Positions 42,515-53,983 of a DNA stretch of 64,000 nucleotides are shown in pieces (position 1 is the stretch's first letter; the number at the start of each line of letters is the position of its first letter). Where the stretch lies: assembly GCF_027579695.1 (NCBI RefSeq), contig NC_083583.1:24014599-24078598 (forward strand), in the 5' to 3' direction. The translations under genes and the position numbers were made by a program. The DNA is from Neoarius graeffei. Its lineage: Eukaryota; Chordata; Actinopteri; Siluriformes; Ariidae. The notes under the pieces were generated by a model. That model was not told the DNA's origin. It worked only from the letters and a program-made list of their open reading frames with translations, and made no database searches.

Positions 42515-45500
42515 TTATACAGTCTGACAGCAGTAGGTATGAATGAAACTGTGGTATCTCTCCTTCTTACACCATGGGTGTAGCAGTCTACTACTAAAAG
42601 AGCTGCTTAAAGCCCCCACAGCCTCATGTAGGGGGTGAGAGGGGTTATCCATGATTGAGGTCAGCTTGGCTAACATCCTCCTCTCACCCACCACCTCAGT
42701 GGACTCCAGAGGACAGTCCAAGACTGAGCCAGCCCTTCTGACCAGTTTATTAAGTTTCTTCCTGTCCCTCTCTGAACTTCCACAGCCCCAGCAGACCACA
42801 GCATAGAAAATCGCTGATGCTACCACAGAGTCATAAAAAGTCCTAAGCAGTGTCCTGCACACACCAAAAGACCTCAGTCTTCTCAAGAGGTGGAGACAAC
42901 TTTGGCCCTTCTTGTACAGGACATCTGTGTTGTTAGTCCAGTCCAGTTTGTTGTTGAGGTGAACATCCAGGTATTTGTACTCCTCCACAATCTCAATGTC
43001 CAAACCCTGGATGTTCGCTGGTGCAATTTGAGGAACTGTCCTTCTGAAATCGATCACCACCTCCTTTGTCTAGCTGGCGTTGATGCGCAGGTGGTTCAGT
43101 TCACACCAGGCAACAAAGTTGGTGATGACCTCTCTGTACTCCAGATCGTCCCCCTCTGACACATGTCCAGCGATGACTGTATCATCTGAGAACTTCTGGA
43201 GGTGGCAGCTGTCCGTGTTGTAGCTGAAGTCAGATGTGTAAAGTGTAAAGAAGAAAGGAGAGAGCACTGTACCCTGTGGAGCCCCTGTGCTGCAGACTAC
43301 CACATCAGACATACAGTCGCAGAGGCTCACATACTGCGGTCTGTTAATGAGGAAGTCGATGATCCATGCAGCCAGGTGGCAGTCGACACCAGCTCCCTCC
43401 AGCTTCCCCCTAAGCAGTGATGGCTGGATTGTGTTGAAAGCACTAGAGAAGTCAAAGAACATGATTCTCCCAGTGCTCCCAGTGCCCTCCAGATGCAAAA
43501 GTGACCGGTGTAGCAGGTAAATGACAGCGTCATCCACACCAATGCCTGGTCCTAAGCAGGGGACTGCAGGGGGTCCATCTCGCTGTTCACCAGGTGTCAG
43601 AGGTGGGAGAGAACAATCCTCTCCATGATCTTCATTAGGTGAGATGTTAAAGCTACTGGCCAAAAGTGGTTGAGCTCCCTGGGGTGCACAGTCTTGGGAA
43701 CTGGAACCACACATGATGTTTTCCACAGAAGTGGAACTTTCTCCAGACTGAGGCTCAGGTTGAAAATGTACAGAAGAATCCCACAGAGCTGATCTGCACA
43801 GTCCTTAAGCAGTCTGGAGTTGATACCATCAGGGCCAGCAGCTTTCCTTGTCTTGATCCTCCTCAGCTCCTTCAACACCTGATCAGCTGTTATGGATAGG
43901 CGAGGGGTGTAGCCAAGGTGTGAGTCCTGTAGAATGAGGTTGGGGGTGGAGTGTGTGGATTGGTCTGGCAGGGATCGGAGGGGGGTGATGTGGTGTGAGG
44001 AGGGAGCTGTTGGTGTCAGAGGTATTATGAGGGGAGAGGGGTGGTAGTGGAGTGATATCACAGACTGGTCAGGACTATGGTGAGTGGGGGAGGGTGGGAT
44101 GGCACAGTCAAATCTGTTGAAAAAGAGATTCAACTCATTTGCCCAGTCTTGGCCCCCAGTTATAGGGCCCCTCCTACTGTCCTTTGTGTGGCCAGAGATG
44201 GTTTTCAGGCCTCTCCATACCTCTCCGGTGTTGCTCCCCTTGAGGTGCTCCTCCAGCTTCCTCCTGTAGCTGTCCTTGCCTCTCCTTATCCCCCTCTTCA
44301 GCTCCCTCTGCACTCTCCTCATCTCCTCCTTGTTGCCAGATTTAAAAACCCTCTTCTTCTCGTTTAATAGGGCTTTTAGTTCAGAGGTCACCCAGGGTTT
44401 ATTGTTGGGAAAACACCGTACCTTCCTGACTGGCACAGTGTTTTCAACACAGAAATTAATGTAATTCGTGATGCAGGTTGTCAGGCTATCAATGTCATCC
44501 CCGTGAGGTTCACACAACACATCCCAGTCCGTGGTGTCAAAGCAGTCCCTCAGTGCCATACTGGTCTCCTCAGACCAGCTCCTTACATACCTCTTGGTGG
44601 GTGGTTGTTTATTCACCATAGGTATGTATGTAGGGGACAAGTGAACCAGATTGTGGTCAGAATGGCCCAGCGGGGGGAGGGGTGATGAACTATATGCGTC
44701 CTTGGTGTTCACATACATTAAATCCAAAGTTCTCTTGTCTCTGGTGTGGCATTTCCCATGAGTGAAGGTTGGGAGAGTGGAGGACAGAGAAGCATGATTG
44801 AAGTCACCAGAGATTAGTAGCAGGGACTGGGGGTGCGACATCTGAAGCTTTGACACTGTAGTGTGTAAGAGCTCACAGGCTGCAGCAGCATCGGCCGCTG
44901 GGGGGATGTACACTGTTATCGCGATAACGTGCGAGAATTCCCTCGGGAGGTAATATGGCCGAATGATAACTGCTAGCAGTTCAATGTTTTTACTGCAATA
45001 CTGCTCCTTTACCCTGATGTGTCCCGGGTTACACCATCTGTCATTCACAAACATTGCTATACCCCCTCCTTTCCTCTTACCACTCTCCTTGGCTTTCCTG
45101 TCCACTCTCACGAGTTGAAATCCATCCAGAGTGATGTGTGAGTCAGGTGAGAGTTCATTCAGCCAAGTCTCTGTGAAGCACATAAGGCTACACTCCCGGT
45201 ACTCCCTCTGCAGCCTGGTTAGCACCGTTAGCTCATCCATCTTATTAGGGAGAGATCTTACGTTTCCCATGATGACAGACGGTATACATGGTTTATACGA
45301 TCTTTTCTTCTCCCGGCACTTCATTCCAGCTCTGCATCCTTTTCTCCTTCTCCTTAATTCTGCGGGGATCACTGGTCTTTCCATGGAGAGTACCTTGGTG
45401 TTGCGCAGTGCTAACAGCTGCTCCCGAATGTAAACAATGGAGCCATGGCTGAAAGGGTCCGCTGATGCTGAATTAACTAGCCCCAGAAAGAAAAAGAGAA

Positions 45501-45657
45501 AAATACAAATGCACAGTCTCATGAGTAGTACATCCCGAGGTGCACACTTCCGACTGAGACTAGTGCAGAAAGAAATACGAAAAAAGTACAAAAACATACC
45601 AAAACACATAAACACGCTCGGAGCTACTGCAACTAGCTGCCACTCTTGTGGCGCCAT
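42515..45657 (-). pseudogene. Rex1-type LINE polyprotein (endonuclease and RT)
   Basis: Begins at ATG 45657 (MAPQEWQLVAVA), followed by a hydrophobic stretch, then the AP-like endonuclease: VIMGNVRSLPNKMDELTVL, LMCFTETWLNE, GGGIAMFVNDRW, LLLISGDFNHASL and LPPLGHSDHNLV. RT follows: KTRKAAGPDGINSRLLK, SCVVPVPKTVHPRELNHFWP. A frameshift near 43580 moves to the next frame (GIGVDDAVIYLLHRSL, MFFDFSSAFNTIQP, GAPQGTVLSPFFFTLYTSDF, LQKFSDDTVIAGHV). One TAG at about 43070 precedes the tail (EVVIDFRRTVPQIAP ... AGSVLDCPLES). With only two lesions it is a recent pseudogene. Confidence 0.87.
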
Positions 45658-45704
45658 CTTAATTTTTTGTTTAAAAGTCCTTAGTGATATTCTTTTATCA
45701 CTTC

Positions 45705-46048
45705 TTCTTCCAGCTGATCCTGTTAGGTGCCACCACAGCAGATCTGTTCTGCATATTTGATTTGGCATAGGTTTTTACATTGGATGACCTTCCTGATGCA
45801 ACCCTCTCAAATCTATCCGGGCTTGGGACCAGCACTAAGTATGCACTGACTTGTGCAACCCCAGTGGCTGGATATTTAACGTAACCTGTATGTCTTTGAA
45901 CTGTGGGAATAACCACAGCATCTGGAAGAAACCCATGCAAACATGGCGAGAACATGCAAACTCCATATGGAAAGGCCCCCGTTGGCTGTGAGCTTCTAAC
46001 CCGGAATTTTTTGCTGTGAGGCGACAGTGCTTACCACTGTGCTGCCCT
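45705..46048 (-). mobile_element. Old SINE relic (Mermaid-related)
   Basis: Reverse orientation, diverged. The head is recognisable by 'gctgtgaggcgacagtgcttaccactgtgctgcc' read in pieces, and the body by 'gtatgtctttgaactgtggg' and a tail phrase 'atccgggcttgggacc' different from the young copies. It abuts the 5' end of the Rex1 LINE. Confidence 0.75.
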
Positions 46049-46389
46049 CTGATATTTAGTGATATAAAACTTTAAATTTCCAAGACCAGTTGATTTGGAC
46101 TTGTAACTACTGTATTTCCTGTTAGCTTTGCTGTAGCTACGTACTGAAAAATTTATAGTCGTCTACGTACTATATACAGTCATAGGTTTTCAGAACAAAA
46201 AAACAAAGCCAGGTATTTAAAGTGGCATTTTAAATTCAAGCTTCATGATTCAAGAAGATTCAATGCATGTTGCATTCTGAGATGCTTTTCTGCTCAACAC
46301 AGTTGTAAAGAGTGGTTATTTGAGTTACTGTAGGATTCCTGTCAGCTCAGACCAGTCTGGTTATTCACCTCTGACATCAATTGTTGCTC

Positions 46390-46700
46390 ACTGGATACTT
46401 TTTTCCTTTCCTTTTTTTTTTTACATTATTCTGTGTAAACTCTAGAGATTGCTGTGTGTGAAAACCAGCAGGAGATCAGCAGTTTCTGAAACACTCAAAT
46501 TAGCCTTAACCACCATGCCACAATCCAAATCACTGAGATCACATTTTCGCCATTTCTGATGTTTGATGTGAATATTATCTGAAGCTCTTGACCTGTATCT
46601 GCATGACATGTATTGCACTCTGACACAATGGTACACAAAAGGTTTCCAGAGAAACAGGACATGAAGTCCTTTATCAGCAGCAAGCAAATTGCCTCCTACA
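46390..46700 (-). repeat. MITE-like relic with a transposase HTH fragment
   Basis: The minus-strand translation contains DLDCGMVVKANLSVSETADL, like the N-terminal helix-turn-helix of a Tc1/mariner-type transposase. The plus strand has the phrase 'aggagatcagcagtttctgaaacactc', seen in dispersed fish repeats. No complete element. The flanking 46050-46390 and 46700-47000 show nothing else. Confidence 0.5.
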
Positions 46701-47007
46701 CACTCAGAAGCACTTTGCTTGCATAGCTGATTAGGAGAACAATTTCTGTTCTGTTTCTGTGGATACTTGGCACACTGTGCTATATTTCACTATCTTTTAC
46801 TACATCTCCTATTAAGAAACATTACAGTCCTGATAGGGATGGCGCACGAGAGCTTGCTCTTGTGAATTGTTTAATGAGAATGAAAATGATGTCAATCATA
46901 TGCTTTGACCTTCACAGTAACTGGCTCGCAACCCAAATGAATGCCTATGAGAGGTTTTTGGAGCGATGTGCTGGATGGCATTTTCCACCACCATCATTGG
47001 TTTTGAT

Positions 47008-48174
47008 CAGAGGTGGACAGTAACGAAGTACATTTACTTGAGTACTGTTCTTAAGTACACTTTTTGAGTATCTGTACTTTACTTGAGTATTATTTTTTTT
47101 GGAAACTTATGATTTCACTACATTTGAAAGACAAATATTGTACTTTTTACTCCACTACATTTCTATCAAGGTCCTTGTTACTATGAAGCAGCTTTGAAAG
47201 TGGATGTGTTTTTCTTTTCTTTTCTAAAACGTGATTGTTTTTTTCACAGGTGACACTGAGACAGTCTATCAGTAATCACTCGGGTCACGTCACGTCCATA
47301 GACTGTATAAAATCAAGTTCAGTGATTTTCTTAGCAGCATTATTTGAACGCGATCAGTTGATAGCAGAATAGAAGGAGGTAGTTCTTCTGGGGAATGCAC
47401 GCATTCATGGCCTATGAACCCATGTTTCAATTTTCTGTTTAGATTAAAGATTTGTTTTGTTTTAATTGTTTGCTTTGTTTGCCTAAAACGAACCTTATCA
47501 TGGCCTACAAAAAAGTTGCCGTCCAACCTGCAGAAGCATATTGAGGCACGTAAACGTTTTATTACAAAAGAAAGCTTGCAACAAAGTTGTCTGTGCTTTT
47601 AGAGCTAGCGATAATGTTGCAATAAATATGCAGTCTGGTTAGTCAAAGGACTTTCTATGGATTTGCCCGCCAAGTTGCCATAGTCTTGTCCACGGCTAAT
47701 GTTTACACATAGCTAGTTAACTTGGGCACTGTTTGTTAGCATGTAAAAATGGAGTTATGCTAACATGAATAACGCTAACTTATCTGAAGTGCTTTCAGAA
47801 ACATGTTTTAGCATAATCTTGCCAAATAGACAATGTAGAAATCTTTCTTTTCTAGTAACGTTAGCTACCCAATATGATTTTGAGTTTGAAAAGAGTTTGC
47901 TAGCATGTCAGGTGGAGCATCAGCGCTACAGGTTCTACAAGCTAGTCAGTAAATCCAGTAGGTTGCTTCAGATGCGTTAGGGTTTGTAAGCTTTGTGGCA
48001 ATAATACAACAATGTGTTGACACAAAATATACTTTTAATACTTAAGTATTTTTAAAAGCAAGTACTTAAGTAAAAATTTGACAGGACAACTTTCACTTGT
48101 GTCGGAGTGACATTTGACCAGTGGAATCTGTACTTTGACTTAAGTAATGAAGTTGGGTACTTTGTCCACCTCTG
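47008..48174. mobile_element. Non-autonomous hAT element with 8-bp target duplication
   Basis: The ends read CAGAGGTGGACAGTAACG and (inverted) CAGAGGTGGACAAAGTAC, flanked by a perfect 8-bp duplication gttttgat (47000-47007; 48175-48182). Inside, at about 47490-47590, the plus strand can be read as a BED-zinc-finger remnant (SNLQKHIEARKRF with upstream CFVCL), indicating derivation from an autonomous hAT. No transposase core is present. Confidence 0.85.
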
Positions 48175-48182
48175 GTTTTGAT

Positions 48183-49515
48183 CCATCTGTACTGAAGAAG
48201 GTTGAATTGACAAAGTATGATCCAGGAACGTAGACCTCTGCCGCCTAAGAGATTCTGCCACACGGCTTGATCTGGGAGCAAACAGTCACTGATACAGACA
48301 CAGCTGCTCAGACAGTTTATTATAGGACAAACATGAGTATATTTTCACATTCAAGAGTGTGTTGTAGTCATGTGATTGGATGGTGATCATGTGATTGACG
48401 AAGCAAAGTTATCTATGTATAATATAAATGGGTGATGAAGCATTACATCACTGGTTTAGACTACACTACTGTATTAAAGAAGACAGACATAATGTACCAT
48501 TACATCACCTGTCAGGATCATAGATTTATGAAAAGAAGAAAGACATTTCTGGTCAGCATAACCTTCATTAGAGCGAAGATAAATCTCAAGGATTCAACTA
48601 AACCAAAACAAGTAGCAATCAGGGCTGCCTGTACCAGTTTCAAGAGCAAGTAGCAATCAGACCAGCATGTACCAGTTTCAAGCATGCCAGAGAAATATTT
48701 TTATCACTGAGGGAATATTTTTTGGAAGTTCATTTCTCGAGTATTGATTCACAGACTTGTAGAATCCACACCAAGCTGCACTGAAGCTGTTCAGATGGTT
48801 TGTGATGTTTTTTTCTTTAATTTGTCACCTTTTTATTTTGTATATGTCTATCTTTTGTCAGAATACTTCATTTAAAAAAAAATCTCATTTAAGCCAATGA
48901 TTAATTCTGCCCTGACATTAAAGCACTAGGACAGGACATAAATGAGACACACAGCACAGATGGACAGAGGAAGCGAAGTGTTGTGTCTGCAAACAGCTGC
49001 AGGCTTGTCGCCTTGTTTTACAAAGACCCGTCCTCAATCCCACAGTCCCACACCTCTCCATTGACACCAGAAGAGCAGCTGCATTGCTGCAGGGACATAA
49101 AATAAAATAAAATAAAAGTTGCATACATTTTCATTCAAGTTTATCATTTTGATTTCCCAAGAACTGAAAAGGTCTTTGGGTGAATCTCATAGCTCACATT
49201 CTCTGCAATCCGCATCCGGCTCAGTAGGAAGTCAAGATATTAAGTCTTACATTTCAGAGCGGCGTCCTGCTGGGTTCAGTGCTCGACTTTGTTTACTGAC
49301 CAGCAGTATTAAAAGAGCTACATGGTGAGAATGAGTTTACTGTCCTGCCTGTCTTATTTTTATCTCACCATGGGACCTTCCTTCGAGGTGCTAATTACTA
49401 TGTGATATTACCATCACCCACCTGTCTATCATTAGGATGTGTTGGAATTGGGTTATAGGTTTAAGATTTAAAAACTCATAAAGGATACCAGATAGCAGAA
49501 TGTATAATAATAATA

Positions 49516-49560
<45 letters not shown>

Positions 49561-49759
49561 CACAGAGGAAAATTGTTTCTTAATCTTTTTTCTTTTAATT
49601 TTTCCCAAATATTTTGAAGTCATTAAATAACGAGTTGTAAAAAATATAAATAAGGATATAAAATATTCACTATTTACAAACTTTACAGTATTAACAAGAT
49701 TGAACAAATGAATAGCGCTTCAATAGAAATGTCCTCCATGACAGTTAGCACTATCCATA
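48183..49759. other. Region downstream of mesp without recognised genes
   Basis: Includes an ATT-type microsatellite (AAT units, 49507-49560). On the minus strand, the mesp 3' UTR probably extends from 49759 to an ATTAAA-like signal near 49600. An AAAAT run lies at 49098-49115. No exon with family resemblance was found. Confidence 0.5.
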
Positions 49760-50581
49760 CTAACAATATTGCTGCTGGAGAATCCAATAATTCAGAGCTG
49801 GAGAAGGAGGCAGGCTGCTATTCTCTGCATTCTATTGCACAAAAAAGGAGATTAGTTCTAATTAATTACAAGTTATGTGTTAATACATAAACACGATTCT
49901 TACAGTAAGTCATGATTTGCAGATATTAAAGATACCATAACATTGAATACATACCTGACAGTAAGGCATATTAAAGACCTCCTGTGTGGAGAAGCTTGGT
50001 GTCTGAGGAGCCACTTGGTTGAAACTCTGTTCATAGAAACCTGGTGCGTTTGGAGCCTGCATTAATGCTGAAGGTCTCCCATGAGCCACCTCTTCTTGCC
50101 CAAGGTCCAGCTGAGCCGACAGGTAGGAAATGTAATGGATGGTGAGGCGCAGTATTTCAATCTTGGTCAGCATCTGTCCAGCGGGAGCCACTGATGGAGG
50201 CAGGTAGGTCCTGAGATGATGCAATGCTTTGGTCAGGTCCCTCATCCTGAGCTTCTCCCGTTCGCTTGCACTCTGGCGCTTCAGCCCAGGGAACTTTGAC
50301 CGTGGTCGTCCGGTCCTTTTGGCCACCTTGCCATTTTTCTTATCTTGATCACTGTTGTTCTTCAGAGGAAAGATCTCTGAAAAGCTCTCCTGTCCTGTTC
50401 CATAGTGAAAAGTTGGTGGAGAGAAACAGCAGGAATCAGTGGAAGATGCTGGAGAGAGGCTGCTGCAGGCGCTGTAGTAGCCGGCGTCAGAAGCAGAGAA
50501 GCTTTGCTCCAGGAGGCCCTCACAATCGACCAGAAACTCTGGGTTATCTTGAAACTTGATAAGAGAGCCAGAGACATTCAT
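49760..50581 (-). CDS. mesp: Mesp-family basic helix-loop-helix transcription factor (two exons)
   Basis: Exon 1 is 50581-49955 (209 codons from MNVSGSLIKF), exon 2 is 49831-49760 (23 codons and TAG), joined in phase 0 across a 123-bp intron; predicted 232 residues. The bHLH (residues ~100-157: KRQSASEREKLRMRDLTKAL, HHLRTYLPPSVAPAGQMLTK, IEILRLTIHYISYLSAQLDL) is the Mesp type, with the loop PPSVAPAGQ. A Ser/Cys-rich N-terminus precedes a basic segment (KRTGRPRSKF). The donor is CAG|GTATGT and the acceptor a pyrimidine tract with gcaatag. Mesp proteins set somite boundary position and rostro-caudal polarity, and specify early cardiac mesoderm. The upstream ATG at 50686 lies above the TATA box, so it is rejected. 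Which fish paralogue this is (mespa or mespb type) I cannot tell. Confidence 0.88.
49832..49954 (-). other. mesp intron
   Basis: 123 bp between donor CAG|GTATGT (49955/49954) and acceptor AG (49833-49832), with a T-rich tract before the acceptor. Exon 2 then encodes a short tail ending WILQQQYC. The two-exon layout with a short second exon is usual in Mesp genes. Confidence 0.75.
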
Positions 50582-50643
50582 GGTTACTTGGAGTGAGGAA
50601 AGGCTGTGAGTCTGACTGATGCTGGAGCAGTGTGGATCTCTTG

Positions 50644-50773
50644 TATATATCCTCCATAAGGTGTGAGGTGGCACCTTTAGGAGCACTTCTCAGGCCAGAG
50701 GAGAGAGGTGACACCACAGGCAGGGGGTCCATGGGAAAGGACAACTCATCCAGGCTCAAGGCTGAGGTGTGAG
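50644..50773 (-). promoter_or_regulatory. mesp proximal promoter: TATA box, T-box half-sites and CSL-like site
   Basis: TATATA at 50649-50644 on the minus strand gives a start near 50618 and a ~37-base leader. Two perfect T-box half-sites (AGGTGTGA on plus) lie at 50659-50666 and 50765-50772, and weaker ones at 50666-50676 (AGGTGGCACCT) and 50706-50715 (AGGTGACACC). A CSL/RBPJ-like CATGGGAA lies at 50730-50737. Mesp genes are known targets of Tbx6 and Notch. Occupancy is an inference. Confidence 0.65.
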
Positions 50774-50819
50774 TGCCACAAGAAACACCTAGCGACTGAC
50801 CCTCACAACTTGGAAAATG

Positions 50820-51462
50820 TCAGAAAACACAAGTAACACTTCAGATATCTAGATACAAAGTTAGGTATAAATAAAAAAATAGTATAGCTAGTATGGCCTT
50901 TTCTAGTTAATGAAGATTTAAATGTCAAAGTAATGACAGGAATTATTTCTGATGTTCCCAGATTGTAGCTCATACATGACTTATACAATTCAGCCTTCAT
51001 TCCAGTCAACAGTAAATAAAATAGGACTTGTTAGCTTTGTTAGTTATAATAATCAATATTATGATCTCATTTACTGCTTTACCCTTATACTGTCTTGCTC
51101 ATATATGTAGTGCATACTGTATATTCATGTTGTTTTACTCAAAACTCTGTCATTATGCCTATCAGTCTCGTCATGCACCGTGTACAATGTTCTGTCTTGG
51201 ATCATGGTTCTGGACAAAGGTTCTCAAGCTTGTTTTTGGAGAAAGGGACATCCTTGTAAAATAATTTCCACAGACCCCCTCAGTACAGATTTATTTCAAC
51301 TTTTCAAAAGTTTGGTTTGTTATTGAAATGTGTACTATAATATTTTGGCTGTTTATAGGAGACAAAGACATTTTTCTATTCCTGAATGTTCCACTCACAG
51401 AGCACATTAGGTCCAAAGTCACTTGTTTTGGGGTTTTGGATTAAACTGATTCAACTCAAGTG
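50820..51462. other. Upstream region of mesp, no gene seen
   Basis: AT-rich sequence. Short open frames on either strand have no recognisable product. It may hold further mesp enhancer sequence. Confidence 0.45.
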
Positions 51463-51472
51463 ACCAGTCAAA

Positions 51473-51829
51473 TAGACACTCACTTCTTCCAGCTTGTCCT
51501 ACTTATGTGTGTGGGGTTGCTGCCTATTGATCCACATGTCATATTAACTGAAGCATAGTTTTATGCCAGATGCGCTTCCCGCCGCAATCATCCCATTTCC
51601 GGGCTCGGGAAACAATCATTCACACCTATGGACAATTTAGAGCAGCTATTTAACCTAACCTGTATGTCTTTGGACTGTGGGGGAAACTGGAGCACCCAGA
51701 GGAAACCCACACGGACACAGAGAGAACATGCAAACTCCACACAGAAAGGCCCCCATTGGCCACTGGGCTTGAACCCAGAACCTTCTTGCTGTGAGGTGAT
51801 AGTGCTAACCACTGCACCACCGTGCCGCC
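51473..51829 (-). mobile_element. Old SINE relic (Mermaid-related) with target duplication
   Basis: Reverse orientation, diverged. A 10-bp duplication accagtcaaa (51463-51472; 51830-51839) frames it. The tail half (51480-51610) matches the older tail type at 45705-46048. Confidence 0.82.
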
Positions 51830-52327
51830 ACCAGTCAAACAGATTAATTAATAATATGTCCAATAACTTTCATAACATTAGCTTGTGATTTCAATCATTG
51901 TAACAACAACAAAAAATCCCCAGATCCCTGACAATGCTTTTCAGACCTCACTGTTCTTACACGACTAAGTCATGCTGTACTCTCCAAAAAGTTGGGGTGT
52001 TTTTTTTTATTAAAGTGATTTGTCAGCAGTTATGGTTTCTTTTTTTTTTTTGAAAAAAGTTGAGTTTTACATGAAATTGAAATCAAAAAGGCTTGTGATG
52101 CATCCTGATGGTGTTAATCTCTGGACTAATCTTGGACTGTTTGAGTTCTGTGAAATACAAATTAACATTGCATTCAGTTACATTTTGAAACATTTTTCTC
52201 GGTCTTTGAATCATATTTTTCTGACTGTGTTTTTAACCTTTTATCCTGTATTATATATGTATTTTAATCTATCTTTTAGAAAAGATGTTAAGTTTTGTTA
52301 CTCTCCAAAACACATTGAAGATAAGAA

Positions 52328-52364
<37 letters not shown>
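52328..52364. repeat. (ATT)n microsatellite
   Basis: About 12 ATT units. The flanking 51840-52327 and 52365-52560 show no gene. Confidence 0.9.
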
Positions 52365-52365
<1 letters not shown>

Positions 52366-52566
52366 AATCATTCAAGCATGTTGCTGCTTTGGTGGTCAAG
52401 TCAATTAAGGACTGACACATGTCCATGTCCCTCCTTAATCAGCAGAATTTTGACCATGATTTTCATATTATTGTTCCACCAAATGCAAAGAAGTAATTGG
52501 TTTTTAATATAGGGATGAGCTACACATGTTCACTTTCCTATATATACAGTGCAGAATATTTATTTA

Positions 52567-53908
52567 CAGTGCCCTCCATGATTATTGTCCCCACCTTGTA
52601 AAAAGGATGAGAAAAAAATCCACTTTTTGGTGAAATAGCTTCACCTCACGCTCAAAAAATTATAAAAATCCAACCTTTAATTGAAATAAATTTATTCACA
52701 GAAAAACAATTCCCTCATCAAGAAATAATTATTTCCAACAAAAACACGTGCCCATTATTATTGGCACACCTGTATTTAATACTTTGTCCAACCTCCCTTT
52801 GCCAGTAAAACAGCACTCAGTCTTCTCCTATAACATTTTATAAGCTTGGAGACACAGAGCAGGGCATCTGAATCCATTCCTCATACACAATCTCTCCAGA
52901 TTATCCAGGGTCCTAGGCCCTGTCTTGTGCTCTCTCCTCTTCAGCTCACCCCACAGGTTTTCAATGGGGTTCATGCCAGGGCACTGAGATGGCCAGGGCA
53001 GAAGCTTGATTCTGTATTCAGCTAATCATTTTTATGTGCATTTGGACACATGCTTCAGATCATTGTCCTGCAGGAAGATCCAATGATGACCCAGTTTTAG
53101 TTTCCTGCTGAAGGCAGCCAGATTATAATTTAATATGATCTGGTATTTCATGGAATCCATGATGCTATGAACCCTAACAAGGTTTCCAAGGCCTTTGGAG
53201 GAAAAACAACCCCAAAACATCACAGAACTTCCACCATATGTTACAGATGGGATCGGAATTCTTTTCATTATAGCCATCCTTCATTTTACCCCAAACCCAC
53301 CTTGAGTGTTTATTGCCAAAAAGCTCCATTTTTGTTACATCAGACCATAGAACATGGTTTCAGTCAAAGTTGTAGTAGTGTTTTACCAACTTCAGGTGCT
53401 TACATTTGTGGTTAACTAACAGAAAAGGCTTTTTTTCCCCCTGTCAGACCTTCCAAGTAATCTGTTGGCATGGAGGTGGGATCTGATGGTGGTTTTGGAG
53501 ACTTGGAAACCCTAAGATTTTACTTTTTCTTCTAATTCACCAACAGTGATCCTTTTGCCTCTCTTACCCTTCTCCTCACTGTACATGGGGACAAAATAAA
53601 CTTGGGTCCTCTTCCAGGCAAGTTTGTAACAGTTCCAGTTGGATTCCATTTTTGTTATTGCCCTTTTACATATTGATGGCTGACTAAAGGAATTTTGCCT
53701 CAGTGTCACCTCATATTTGTACCCCAATTAATCAGGAAGTCATGGATTACAGCTTGAAAGTTGCTCCACTTTTACTTTTTGTGAGGGATTTGTTTTTCTC
53801 TGAATAAATATATTTCAGTTAAAGGTTGGATTTTTTTTATTCAGTTTTTCAGTGTGAGAAGATGAAGTAACTTCACTAAAACGTGGATTTTACTAATCTT
53901 TCAGGGGG

Positions 53909-53911
<3 letters not shown>
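52567..53911 (-). mobile_element. Degenerate Tc1-like element D
   Basis: Left end CAGTGCCCTCCATGATTATT after TA at 52565-52566. The right end is an inverted copy about 130 bp long that degrades into the TA microsatellite. The minus-strand interior has transposase phrases (SVTYGGSSVMFWGCFSSKG; IFLQDNDLKHVSKCT with the second Asp) at 53277-53032 and many lesions. Confidence 0.8.

Positions 53912-53978
<67 letters not shown>
53908..53978. repeat. (TA)n microsatellite
   Basis: About 33 TA units adjoining the end of Tc1-like element D. Confidence 0.92.

Positions 53979-53979
<1 letters not shown>

Positions 53980-53983
<4 letters not shown>

Larger units (their letters stand above)
41750..45700 (-). 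mobile_element. Nearly full-length Rex1-type LINE
   Basis: The minus-strand element has its 3' tail at about 41750-41810 (minus 'ctgaataaagtgaattg') and its coding start at 45657. A SINE (42001-42361) interrupts the 3' UTR. The protein has endonuclease, RT and C-terminal regions, with one frameshift and one stop. Confidence 0.85.

Noticed and set aside
48918..49124. A further mesp exon or a second gene downstream
   Set aside because: No splice signals in phase and no Mesp-like residues; the cysteine-rich translation looks random.
49708..49890. Plus-strand 60-codon frame over mesp exon 2
   Set aside because: It is antisense to the predicted exon 2 and has no recognisable product.
50582..50686. 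Longer Mesp protein from the upstream ATG at 50686
   Set aside because: That ATG lies upstream of the TATA box and the predicted start, and the extra residues resemble no Mesp N-terminus.
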